From Candidatus Pacearchaeota archaeon CG10_big_fil_rev_8_21_14_0_10_32_14 (GTDB lineage Archaea > Nanobdellota > Nanobdellia > Pacearchaeales > GW2011-AR1), in assembly GCA_002763085.1 (NCBI GenBank), contig PFCY01000031.1, forward strand, positions 1 to 17,437: 17,437 bases of DNA. The letters are read 5' to 3'. The notes under the pieces were generated by a model. The model saw only the letters and a list, made by a program, of their open reading frames with translations, was not told the DNA's origin and searched no databases. The translations under genes were made by a program, and so were the position numbers. Positions 1-7,667 of this stretch are shown here, piece after piece. Within the stretch, counting starts at the first letter, position 1. Every line of letters starts with the position of its first letter.

Positions 1-10
1 AAGACTTAAT

Positions 11-35
11 CAAGTTTCTCTTTCAGAGAAACTTG
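11..35. repeat. Perfect 10-bp hairpin upstream of the first gene
   Basis: CAAGTTTCTC (11-20) is the exact reverse complement of GAGAAACTTG (26-35), with a 5-nt loop TTTCA. It lies 26 nt before the promoter-like box of the first gene. It could be the 3' end hairpin of a transcript that starts outside the window, or an operator-like palindrome. No T-tract follows it, so a classical terminator is unlikely. Confidence 0.6.
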
Positions 36-60
36 GGATGAAGCCGAAATTTAAGTAAAA

Positions 61-68
61 TTTATAAA
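61..68 (+). promoter_or_regulatory. TATA-type promoter of the S-layer-like gene
   Basis: TTTATAAA is centred about 26 nt before the ATG at 90 and only about 20 nt before the ATG at 84. With the usual archaeal spacing of about 26 nt from TATA box to transcription start, the transcript would begin at or very near position 90. This predicts a leaderless mRNA and favours the second ATG. Confidence 0.5.
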
Positions 69-89
69 GATGTTTATTTTATTATGTTA

Positions 90-3000
90 ATGAAAAAGGG
101 TGTGAAAAATATTTCTCGACGTAAAAGTCAAAGTAAAATCATTGATTGGAAATTGTTTTGGATTTTAATTGTTGTTGCAATTATTGTGTTAGCAGTTTTA
201 ATAGTTACTCAGAAGAAAGTAGGTCTTTCACCAACAACTACTGAAGATTTTCAAGTATTGAAAGCGAGTGTCGTTTCAAAAACTCCTTGTAATCCTGATA
301 TAGATCCTACAACAAATAAACCATATGGTTGTATTGGCGAAGTTGAAAATGCTATAGATAATAATGTTCAGACAGAATGGTATCCAAGAGCATCTATAGC
401 TGAAGCAGTTTTTGATTATGGTTCTGTTATTGATGGAGATTATATTGTAGATTATTCTTGGAGAGGAGATACGACAAATCCGCTTTGTGTTGGTGTTGTT
501 TCTGCAAGTAAAGATGGTAAAAATTTTGTAGAGTTATTTAGCGCAAAAAGCAGCGCAGGAGTTGTGGATGGCAGTGTATTGTCTTCAATACAGAAGAATA
601 CTGCGTTTAGATATATTAAAGTTAGGGTTGGTGGAGATCATAGTTGCGGATGGGTTCATATAAAAGAATTAACAATAAAAAAGAAAATGGGTTCTGTTGG
701 ATGTACAGCAGATGTTATGCAATGTCCAGATGGAAGTTATGTTTCAAGAAATCCTAATAATAATTGCGAGTTTTATCCATGTAAGGGAAGTTGCAGTGAT
801 AGTGATGGTGGGGATAATGAATTTGTTAAGGGCCATACTGAAGGATATTTACGGGGTGGGCAATTTTATACTCACGATGATATCTGCATGGTAACTTCTG
901 GTAATGGAGGGGGGGCATATAGTTCTAGTTGTGATGGAGAAAATTGTGCGGTGGATGAAGCTTATTGTGAGTATTGTGATTCTAAAATAGATTCAAATTG
1001 TGGATCAACTGCAGGATATTATGTTTCTACTCATCCATATTTTGTTTCATGTAAAAACGGTTGTAAAGATGGGGCATGTATTGTGAAACCTCCAGTTCCT
1101 TCAACTCAATGTGTAACTGATGCTGATTGTAGTGTTAATGATCAATGCATTAATGCAGGAGTATGTGTTGAAAGAAGAAGAGATTTTATTTCGTTTGAAG
1201 ATAATATTAAGTTGGAAAAATCTTCAGATAGATGGAATCTTGGAGAAGGAAGTCCTTTGACAGGTTCAATTGGCGATGACGATTTGAAAAATTATTTAGC
1301 AAGTGGTCAGCTTGAAAGCGGAGAGGAGTATGAGCAGAGTATAATTGTTTCAAGTGATTACAATAAATTCAATAGTCTTAAACCTGTACTTTTTAGAGAT
1401 TCTGATTATGAAGAAGCGGTTGGATACACAGAAAAGACTCCGACATTAGGATTCAGAGTTCTATCAAATTCTTGGATTTTAAATTATACACTAAATTTTG
1501 TGACGGATGTTAAAGGAATTAATGGAAAGACAATTCCTTTGCTTGGAGGAAAATATGATGTTATAAATTATGTTCCTGTTGATAAAAAATTGACACTAAT
1601 AGAATCATCTAAGAAGTTTTCTCTATACGAAGGTGAGACTATAACTGTTGAGGGACATGAAATAAGCATTGGATATATTGACAGCGATGAAGTTAAATTT
1701 ATAGTTGATGGTTTTAATATTCCAACTACTGGTAGTCTCATGAACGGACAATTCGCAAAGATGAGCGGAGGACTTTATATTGGAGTCATCGATATAAAGA
1801 AACAGGATTATACTACTACTGCTTCTGGATTTGTTTCAATCAGTGTTGGTAAGAGTATTTTAGAAATGACAAGTGGAAGTGATATAAAAATAAATGGAGA
1901 AACTATAACGGGTATAAAAGGATTTATTTATCCATCTTATTCATCATATGCTACAGGTGTAGATAAAATAGAGATTGAATGGAAAAATGATGATGAAGAA
2001 TTTTTATCTACTGAAAAAGAATTAATCATGCCCGAATTCAAAAATCTGAAATTCTTTATGAAGAAATTTAATATGCCTTCTAAAGAAGTAACAGATATCG
2101 TTCAAAGCACACAAAATAGTATGAAATTAATTGTTCCTTTAAGAGATGGAAGTGTTAGTTTTGGATTGGCTTATCTTAATGGTAGTGGAGCTATTGGAGG
2201 GCTTGGAAAAGCTTCTGACGAGAGATTGGCGATTGGAGTTAATAATTTAACTTATTATGAAAAGAAAAATGTTGATGGTCGTCCCGGTTATGCAGATTGG
2301 TATCATACTTCTTTTGTTGCATCTTACAGAATGTCAGATAATTCTCTGGAAGCTTCTCAATCATATTTGCTAAGAGCTAAAGTAGATTATGATTCTGTTG
2401 ACAATAGAAATGAAGTAACATTTGAAAAGTTAATCCCTGAAGGATGGAAGCCAGCTTGTCTGGAGAAAATCAAAGGAGATGTTTGTGATATTGGAGACGT
2501 TTCTTTTACAATTACAGATATTCAATATGTTTCTGGAGGAGATGAGTTTGTTGTTTTAGCTGGTTCTAAGGATGTTTACTTTGATAGACTTTATACTAAA
2601 GAAGGAATGGAGATTGTATTTCCTTCTGAATCGGCGGTTGTTGGAAAGAGCAGCTTTGATTTAATTATAAATAGTGAAGATAAAGATGATAACCTTGCTT
2701 TGGGAGGAACATATAAAATTAATATTGGAGCGTCTCCAGATAAAGAAATAAGTGTTTTGAAAATTGTTGGTGGTTCTTTAACGGAAGGTTTGGAGGTTGG
2801 AGATACTGCTTCATATAGGTATATTCAATACACTCCTTTAGCAACAGAAGTAATTCATAATACTATTAGAGATCAAGATACTGCAAGAATAATTTATCAT
2901 GGAAGTGAAAGTTATGCTGAAGTTTATTTGAGCGGTCAAAGTAGAGGAGGAATTGGGGGAGGTATTAATACATATACCTTAAGTGAAGGTGAAACGGTTA

Positions 3001-3503
3001 CCGTTGTTATAGATGAGAAGGTTTACGAAGTTTCTATATCCTATATGAGTTTTGAAGTTGCGTCATTGAAATTTGGAGGAGATATCGGAGAAGTTACAGA
3101 ACCTTTGTCAGAAGGAGAAAGTCAAGTTCTTAAAGATGGAACTAAGGTGACTATGAATAATATTGTTAGCCAAGATTTTGAGGGAGGAATTAATACGGTT
3201 ACTTTTACAGTGAGCAGGACAAACGTTGTTCCAACATGTTCTCAAAACGAATGTAGTTATAATGACGAATGCATTTTAATGGGTGAGAGAAGACAAACCA
3301 ATTATTGCGCGTCTTCGGGACAAATGGAGTCTCAACGGTCTTCCGGAGAGTATTGTGAAAATGGTTATGAATGTGTGAGTGATTCTTGTCCGAATAATCA
3401 ATGTTCAAAAACTCCTCAAGAGGAAGAGAATGGATTCAGAATTTGGGTATGCAGAGTATTTGGATGGATAGTTGGCGGTTATAATTCTTGTATAAATAGT
3501 TAA
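90..3503 (+). CDS. S-layer-like Cys-rich surface protein with discoidin-like domain
   Basis: Large single-pass surface protein. Residues below count from the ATG at 84; the TATA spacing favours ATG 90 (residue 3). A basic N-terminus is followed by a membrane span at about 24-42, so the rest is probably outside the cell. Residues 55-197 resemble an F5/8-type C (discoidin) fold, including a TEWYP stretch and RYIKVRV near its end. Residues 207-236 form a Cys module around CPDGSYVSRNPNNNCEF. Residues 238-333 form a second Cys-rich module starting SDSDGG, and 343-361 is a short CxxDxDC motif. Residues 460-1045 carry S-layer-type beta repeats of the form LxEGExxTV, for example at 514-522 and 965-973, and GKTIPLLGGKYDVI at 481-494. 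A C-terminal Cys cluster at 1052-1107 is followed by a hydrophobic tail with two Cys. Likely a cell-envelope structural or adhesive protein; the ligand is unknown. Family assignment is by eye. Confidence 0.8.
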   Translation: MKKGVKNISRRKSQSKIIDWKLFWILIVVAIIVLAVLIVTQKKVGLSPTTTEDFQVLKASVVSKTPCNPDIDPTTNKPYGCIGEVENAIDNNVQTEWYPRASIAEAVFDYGSVIDGDYIVDYSWRGDTTNPLCVGVVSASKDGKNFVELFSAKSSAGVVDGSVLSSIQKNTAFRYIKVRVGGDHSCGWVHIKELTIKKKMGSVGCTADVMQCPDGSYVSRNPNNNCEFYPCKGSCSDSDGGDNEFVKGHTEGYLRGGQFYTHDDICMVTSGNGGGAYSSSCDGENCAVDEAYCEYCDSKIDSNCGSTAGYYVSTHPYFVSCKNGCKDGACIVKPPVPSTQCVTDADCSVNDQCINAGVCVERRRDFISFEDNIKLEKSSDRWNLGEGSPLTGSIGDDDLKNYLASGQLESGEEYEQSIIVSSDYNKFNSLKPVLFRDSDYEEAVGYTEKTPTLGFRVLSNSWILNYTLNFVTDVKGINGKTIPLLGGKYDVINYVPVDKKLTLIESSKKFSLYEGETITVEGHEISIGYIDSDEVKFIVDGFNIPTTGSLMNGQFAKMSGGLYIGVIDIKKQDYTTTASGFVSISVGKSILEMTSGSDIKINGETITGIKGFIYPSYSSYATGVDKIEIEWKNDDEEFLSTEKELIMPEFKNLKFFMKKFNMPSKEVTDIVQSTQNSMKLIVPLRDGSVSFGLAYLNGSGAIGGLGKASDERLAIGVNNLTYYEKKNVDGRPGYADWYHTSFVASYRMSDNSLEASQSYLLRAKVDYDSVDNRNEVTFEKLIPEGWKPACLEKIKGDVCDIGDVSFTITDIQYVSGGDEFVVLAGSKDVYFDRLYTKEGMEIVFPSESAVVGKSSFDLIINSEDKDDNLALGGTYKINIGASPDKEISVLKIVGGSLTEGLEVGDTASYRYIQYTPLATEVIHNTIRDQDTARIIYHGSESYAEVYLSGQSRGGIGGGINTYTLSEGETVTVVIDEKVYEVSISYMSFEVASLKFGGDIGEVTEPLSEGESQVLKDGTKVTMNNIVSQDFEGGINTVTFTVSRTNVVPTCSQNECSYNDECILMGERRQTNYCASSGQMESQRSSGEYCENGYECVSDSCPNNQCSKTPQEEENGFRIWVCRVFGWIVGGYNSCINS

Positions 3504-3508
3504 ACAAA

Positions 3509-3527
3509 TTTTCTTCTATTTTGTTTT
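3509..3527 (+). terminator. T-rich tract, possible archaeal terminator
   Basis: A T-rich run (TTTTCTTCTATTTTGTTTT) starts 6 nt after the stop codon of the S-layer-like gene. Archaeal transcription often ends at such U-rich tracts without a hairpin. The call rests only on composition and position. Confidence 0.35.
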
Positions 3528-3587
3528 CCACATCTATGAAACCTTAAAATTTTATTTTTAATCTTTGATTTTTAATCTCCCACTAAA

Positions 3588-3606
3588 TTTCTTTCTTCGA
3601 AAGAAA
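3588..3606. repeat. 8-bp hairpin with TTC loop
   Basis: TTTCTTTC (3588-3595) pairs perfectly with GAAAGAAA (3599-3606) around a 3-nt TTC loop. It sits between the S-layer-like gene and the MITE-like element. It may be part of the 3' untranslated region of the upstream gene. Confidence 0.5.
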
Positions 3607-3622
3607 AACCCACCTTGTGATT

Positions 3623-3834
3623 TCTACTCGTGTTTACAACCTGATATTATCTTTATTTTGTTGAAATGTTTTGCAGTTTTTTGTGTCAGAGGATTTCCCA
3701 CTTGATTCGAGGTTTTCAACCTCGATATCCACCCAAACGGAAACACTGAATTACCTAATGTTAGTCTGACACAAAATATTTATTTTTTCAACAAACAGTT
3801 ACATTAAATTTGTCAAGTTGTAAACACTCTACTC
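3623..3834. mobile_element. MITE-like element (3630-3827) with 7-bp target duplication
   Basis: GTGTTTACAAC (3630-3640) is the exact reverse complement of GTTGTAAACAC (3817-3827). The pair is immediately flanked by TCTACTC on both sides (3623-3629 and 3828-3834), the pattern of a target-site duplication. Pairing continues inwards: TTTGTTGAAA (3657-3666) with TTTCAACAAA (3786-3795), then TTTTGTGTCAGA (3679-3690) with its 12-nt complement at 3765-3776. The arms are therefore about 61-63 nt and imperfect. The centre holds another hairpin, GATTCGAGGTT (3704-3714) with its complement ending at 3729, bulged at 3726. The 198-bp unit has no credible ORF, so it is non-autonomous and would need a transposase from elsewhere. 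I cannot assign the IS family. An alternative reading is a long structured RNA, but the flanking duplication favours insertion. Confidence 0.75.
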
Positions 3835-3856
3835 GCGACCTCGCACACCCCTAAAC

Positions 3857-3917
3857 CTTACACCCTTAACACGAAATCGCTCGCCCTATTAGAATATTTG
3901 AATTGCCTGACGTTAGT
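3857..3917. repeat. Dispersed intergenic repeat, copy A
   Basis: Positions 3857-3889 match 17011-17043 at 30 of 33 ungapped positions, including the invariant core GAAATCGCTCGCC. A second part, TGAATTGCCTGACGTTAGT (3899-3917), recurs in diverged form at 17051-17070. Both copies are intergenic, on the same strand, and end about 85-90 nt before a start codon of a pilus-type gene. Function unknown: it could be an ncRNA, a regulatory element or a dispersed repeat. Confidence 0.65.
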
Positions 3918-3958
3918 AAAAATCAAATTGTTTCACTCAAGTCGTTTTTCCCCAAACC

Positions 3959-3965
3959 TTTATTA
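3959..3965 (+). promoter_or_regulatory. Possible TATA box of the pilus platform gene
   Basis: TTTATTA lies about 47 nt before the ATG at 4009, which would give a leader of about 20 nt. This fits the visible ribosome binding site of that gene, unlike the leaderless-type spacing before other genes here. A second AT-rich stretch (ATAATATAAAT, 3983-3993) is too close to the start to be the box. Confidence 0.35.
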
Positions 3966-3997
3966 ATTCTTTTTCATTGACGATAATATAAATCAAA

Positions 3998-4002
3998 AGA
4001 GG
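3998..4002 (+). promoter_or_regulatory. Ribosome binding site for the 4009 gene
   Basis: AGAGG ends 6 nt before the ATG at 4009, a normal Shine-Dalgarno spacing, and supports that start codon. Confidence 0.5.
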
Positions 4003-4008
4003 AAAAAT

Positions 4009-6198
4009 ATGGCTGAAAGAAGACCTAGTACTGATGATGTTCTTAGAAAGTATGGCGGAAAGATTGAGAAACAAATCAAAACCACAAATAGTCAAGAGAT
4101 AGGCAGCAGTTGGAGCCGTGATTATGTGACTTTCAAAAATGAGATGGCTCCTGAGCTAAATAGATATGAGAGATGGTGCAGAAGTTTAGGAAATATAATA
4201 AAAATAAAACCGTCGTCTAAGGATGAAAGAGAGGTCAGAAAATATTTAGAGATCGCTCATCTTGATGTTGAACCCTGGCAAGCATTAACTCTTTCGTTAA
4301 TGACTTTCCTTGTTGTTTTTTTAGTTGGAGTCTTGACTTCAGTCGGTTATTTACTCATCATCGCTGATTCATTTTCTGTTGATAATTTCCCAATGTTATA
4401 CTTTTTCTTGATGATGATTCTTGCAATCTTTTTATTTTATTATACAAAAAATTATCCTATGAGATTTGCAAATAAATGGCGACTAAAGGCCTCATCGCAG
4501 ATGGTTCCGGCGATTCTTTATGTTGTCGTTTATATGAGGCATACTGCGAATTTAGAAAAGGCAATTGAGTTTGCCAGCGAGCATTTAGAATATCCTTTGG
4601 CGCTAGATTTCAAAAAAGTTTTTTATGATGTTCAGATAGGAAAATATTCTACGATAAAAGAGAGTTTAGATAATTATTTGGAGACTTGGAGAGATTATAG
4701 TATTGAATTTATTGAAGGATTCCATTTAATTGAAAGCAGTTTGTTTGAGCCAGATAATGCTCGGAGAATAAATACTCTTGAGAAAGCACTTCAAGTCGTT
4801 CTTGACGGGGTTTATGATAAGATGCTTAAATTCACTCATGAAATTCGTGCGCCTTTAACTAATGTTTACATGCTCGGTGTTGTTTTACCGACGCTGGGAC
4901 TTGCGTTATTACCTTTGGCTTCTGCAATGCTTCAGGGCGCTATCGTTTGGTATCATGTAATGCTTATGTTTAATGTTATTGTTCCGTTTTTTGTTTTTTA
5001 TTTGACTGATAAAGTCTTGATGCAACGACCGGGAGGTCATGGAGAAATAACTCTTCTTGAAAAGAATCCTTATTATAGCGAGTATACTGACAAGAAAGTT
5101 TATGTTACAACTTTTTTAATTCTTCTTCCTTTTTTTATAATTGGACTCATTCCTTTAATTTTTCATTATACTCCTTTGCCTGAAATGATTGGACTTCAAA
5201 AGGATTATACTATGGGTCAACTTGGGTTGGGAATTTTTGGAGAAGAATCTTTTTTCTTTGATTATAAAACTGCAGAGACTGGAAAAGTTACTGGACCTTT
5301 TGGGCTTGGGGCGTTGATTTGCAGTTTATTTATTCCGCTTGGTGTTGCTTTATTTTTTGCAATATCTTTTAGGAAGAGAACTAAGAAACTAATTGTTCAT
5401 AGAGATAATACTCAGCAACTTGAAGTTGAGTTCACGTCTTCTTTATTTCAGCTTGGAAATAGACTGGGTAACGGCGTTCCTCCAGAACTTGTATTTGGAA
5501 AAATTGGGGAAAGTTCAAAAGGACTTAAGACAGAGGAATTTTTTAATAAGGTCCATTATAATATTGCGAGAAATGGAATGAGTGTTGAGAGAGCTATTTT
5601 TGATGAACAGCGTGGCGCTTTGATATATTATCCTTCTCAATTAATTTCTACATCTATGAGAATTCTTGTTGAATCTTCTAAGAAAGGATTAACTATTGCT
5701 GCAATAAGTCTGATGTCAATTTCAGAATATGTCAAGAACATCAAGAAAATAAATGAAAGATTGAAAGATCTGCTTGCAGAAATAGTAAGTGATATGAAAA
5801 GCAATATGACGTTTTTGGCGCCGTTACTTTCTGGAATCGTTGTTGGACTTGCTGCGATGATAACTTCTATTTTGAATAAACTTGATCTAGCTAAACTGGC
5901 TGGATCAGAACTCAATATAACTCCCGGACTAACAAATATGCTAAATATATTTCCCGTTGAACTTATGATTCCGCCTTATTACCTGCAAATAATTGTAGGA
6001 ATTTATATTATAGAAATAATTTTCATATTGACTGGAACTTTGGTTGTTGTAGATTCCGGAGAGGATAAACTTCAGAAAACATATAAGACTGGAGTTTATT
6101 TAATTAGGGGTTCTTTGTTATACTTCATTACTGCATTACTTGGAATTTTATTATTGTCATTACTCACGTCGATAGTTCTTGGCGGTGGAATCGGATAG
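4009..6198 (+). CDS. Type IV pilus / archaellum-type platform protein (T2SSF, FlaJ/TadC-like)
   Basis: Polytopic membrane protein of 729 residues with the duplicated layout of the archaeal FlaJ/TadC/GspF family: N-terminal cytoplasmic region 1-90, two membrane spans (about 93-119 and 128-146), a helical cytoplasmic domain (about 160-280), spans at about 283-307, 313-332, 366-387 and 432-453, a second helical cytoplasmic domain (about 465-598), and final spans at about 600-620, 656-681 and 702-724. In the known family this platform couples a hexameric secretion ATPase to pilin insertion into the growing filament. No ATPase gene lies in the window, but a pilin-like protein (15884) and two small pilin-like candidates (17154, 17315) do. 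The start is supported by AGAGG 6 nt upstream. Family confident; which filament it serves is unknown. Confidence 0.85.
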   Translation: MAERRPSTDDVLRKYGGKIEKQIKTTNSQEIGSSWSRDYVTFKNEMAPELNRYERWCRSLGNIIKIKPSSKDEREVRKYLEIAHLDVEPWQALTLSLMTFLVVFLVGVLTSVGYLLIIADSFSVDNFPMLYFFLMMILAIFLFYYTKNYPMRFANKWRLKASSQMVPAILYVVVYMRHTANLEKAIEFASEHLEYPLALDFKKVFYDVQIGKYSTIKESLDNYLETWRDYSIEFIEGFHLIESSLFEPDNARRINTLEKALQVVLDGVYDKMLKFTHEIRAPLTNVYMLGVVLPTLGLALLPLASAMLQGAIVWYHVMLMFNVIVPFFVFYLTDKVLMQRPGGHGEITLLEKNPYYSEYTDKKVYVTTFLILLPFFIIGLIPLIFHYTPLPEMIGLQKDYTMGQLGLGIFGEESFFFDYKTAETGKVTGPFGLGALICSLFIPLGVALFFAISFRKRTKKLIVHRDNTQQLEVEFTSSLFQLGNRLGNGVPPELVFGKIGESSKGLKTEEFFNKVHYNIARNGMSVERAIFDEQRGALIYYPSQLISTSMRILVESSKKGLTIAAISLMSISEYVKNIKKINERLKDLLAEIVSDMKSNMTFLAPLLSGIVVGLAAMITSILNKLDLAKLAGSELNITPGLTNMLNIFPVELMIPPYYLQIIVGIYIIEIIFILTGTLVVVDSGEDKLQKTYKTGVYLIRGSLLYFITALLGILLLSLLTSIVLGGGIG

Positions 6199-6250
6199 AT
6201 TTTTTATGAATAAATGAGATTAGCTATTTTTTATAACTAAAGACAATGTT

Positions 6251-6256
6251 TTTATA
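6251..6256 (+). promoter_or_regulatory. TATA box of the split-Rhs operon
   Basis: TTTATA is centred about 31 nt before the ATG at 6285, in an A-rich context (AAAGACAATG just upstream) that could serve as a BRE. It predicts a leader of about 5 nt or less. It is the only clear promoter before the three-gene run 6285-14336. Confidence 0.55.
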
Positions 6257-6284
6257 GTTCTCATATTATATTAACATATCAAAA

Positions 6285-7667
6285 ATGAAAAGGATTGGTG
6301 TGTGTTTCATAGTAGTTTTGCTTGTATCTATTACTCCTATTTCTGCAACACAATATAATCTCATATACGACGACAATGGAAATCTTGTGACTGGAGACGG
6401 AAAATACCGAGAATATAATAATTTTAATCAATTATTGAGAATAAGAAATGGAAGTGATTCCTCTGGACAAGTTTTGGAAGAGTACATTTATCATCCAACT
6501 GAGGATAGAATTCTTGTTAAATATGTTTACAACAATACAAATAATGTCCGGCAGAGTTTTTTGTACGTAAATGATAACTTCGTAAGAAGTTATGAGATGA
6601 GAGGAATTAGAGAAGTTAATGATTCTTATTATATGAAAGATGATTATGGAATTGTAGCAGAAAAAAGATATAATGGGACAACTTTAAATGAAGATTTTTC
6701 TGAGGGAGTAACATTATATTATCATAACGATCATCTTGGTTCAACAACATTAATAACTGATTCATCGGGAAATGAAGTCGAAGAAACTTTTTACTCTCCA
6801 TACGGGGAAGTTCTTGAAGGAGGGACAAAAAGTAGATATCAATATGAAGGAAAAGAGTTTAGCTCTACAACAGGAGAGTATGATTTTAATTTCAGAACAT
6901 ACAATCCAGAACTTGGATTATTTACTCAGCCTGACGCTGTTTTCTCTAATATTTATGATCCGCAAAGTTTGAATCGATATCGATTTGAGAGAAATAATCC
7001 TTATAAGTATGTTGATGAAGATGGGAAGGTAATTAGTGTTCCTGTTGCACTGGGTGTAGGTGCATTAGCTGGCGGTATAGACTTCTTGATAAACTATTTT
7101 GTTTTTAAAAATGATTTTAGAACTTCATTATCTTATGCAAGTGTAACTGCCGTTGCAACGGGATTGGGTGTGGCAACTTTTGGTGCAACATCCGTTGCAG
7201 GTGGAGCGGGAGTAGCTTCAAGATATATCGCTCCTACTGGATTAAAATATGCTGCTCGAACAGGGACACTTGGAGCTATAGGTGGGGCACAATCTTATGT
7301 AGAACAGAGTTATATAGAAGATGGATCTAAGTTATCTTATTCAGAAATTGGAATCTATGGAACAACCAATGCATTTTTGGGACCAAAAACGTTTAGTGGC
7401 GCTCCAGGTGTAATTATTAGAGAATCTGGGCAATTTTACCCAAACAAAATAGGACTCTCTTTGTTTAGAGAATCAACCTCATTAGGATTAGTTTCAACAT
7501 ATACATCATATGGAGTTAATAAGCCTTTATCTCTATTCTCAAATCAGTTATTCTCCCCCAAAAGTTCACAATCATCTTTAAATCAAAATCAAAGGAGAAA
7601 TGGAGGGGGTAATAAAAATTTTACACCAGCTAATGGTTGTGGAGTTATAAAAAGTTGTATTAAATGA
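6285..7667 (+). CDS. Secreted Rhs-core protein with variable C-terminal tip (TcC-like, candidate toxin)
   Basis: Residues 1-21 are a Sec signal peptide with probable cleavage after PISA. Residues 22-90 hold the last YD-type segments (YDDNGNL at 28-34). Residues 145-248 are an Rhs repeat-associated core: YYHNDHLGST (145-154), SPYGEVLE (171-178), FRTYNPELGLFTQPD (203-217) and the closing NRYRFERNNPYKYVDEDGK (230-248). In Rhs and TcC proteins this core seals the shell and cuts off the toxin behind it. The tip, 249-460, starts with a Gly/Ala-rich hydrophobic stretch (about 249-335) and ends in a polar, Ser/Asn-rich tail with CGVIKSC near the end; I recognise no toxin family. At 460 residues it is far shorter than a normal Rhs protein, which suggests it is one half of a split system whose shell is the gene at 8175. 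The stop overlaps the next start (ATGA). Toxin activity is inferred from architecture. Confidence 0.8.
   Translation: MKRIGVCFIVVLLVSITPISATQYNLIYDDNGNLVTGDGKYREYNNFNQLLRIRNGSDSSGQVLEEYIYHPTEDRILVKYVYNNTNNVRQSFLYVNDNFVRSYEMRGIREVNDSYYMKDDYGIVAEKRYNGTTLNEDFSEGVTLYYHNDHLGSTTLITDSSGNEVEETFYSPYGEVLEGGTKSRYQYEGKEFSSTTGEYDFNFRTYNPELGLFTQPDAVFSNIYDPQSLNRYRFERNNPYKYVDEDGKVISVPVALGVGALAGGIDFLINYFVFKNDFRTSLSYASVTAVATGLGVATFGATSVAGGAGVASRYIAPTGLKYAARTGTLGAIGGAQSYVEQSYIEDGSKLSYSEIGIYGTTNAFLGPKTFSGAPGVIIRESGQFYPNKIGLSLFRESTSLGLVSTYTSYGVNKPLSLFSNQLFSPKSSQSSLNQNQRRNGGGNKNFTPANGCGVIKSCIK

Noticed and set aside
84..92. ATG at 84 as start of the S-layer-like gene
   Set aside because: It lies only about 20 nt from the TATA box, before the predicted transcription start; ATG 90 fits better, though 84 cannot be excluded.
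697..894. 65-codon ORF in another frame inside the S-layer-like gene
   Set aside because: It lies wholly inside a long well-supported gene and its translation has no domain or promoter.
3679..3776. tRNA or tRNA-like gene in the structured intergenic region
   Set aside because: GATTCGAGG recalls a T-arm, but there is no acceptor/D-arm/anticodon arrangement, and the pairing is explained by the nested MITE-like inverted repeats.
5637..5915. 92-codon minus-strand ORF inside the platform gene
   Set aside because: Antisense shadow of a conserved membrane-protein gene; no promoter or ribosome binding site seen.
6616..6972. Antisense and out-of-frame ORFs within the Rhs-core gene
   Set aside because: They overlap the conserved Rhs core, which fixes the real frame; translations are low-complexity.
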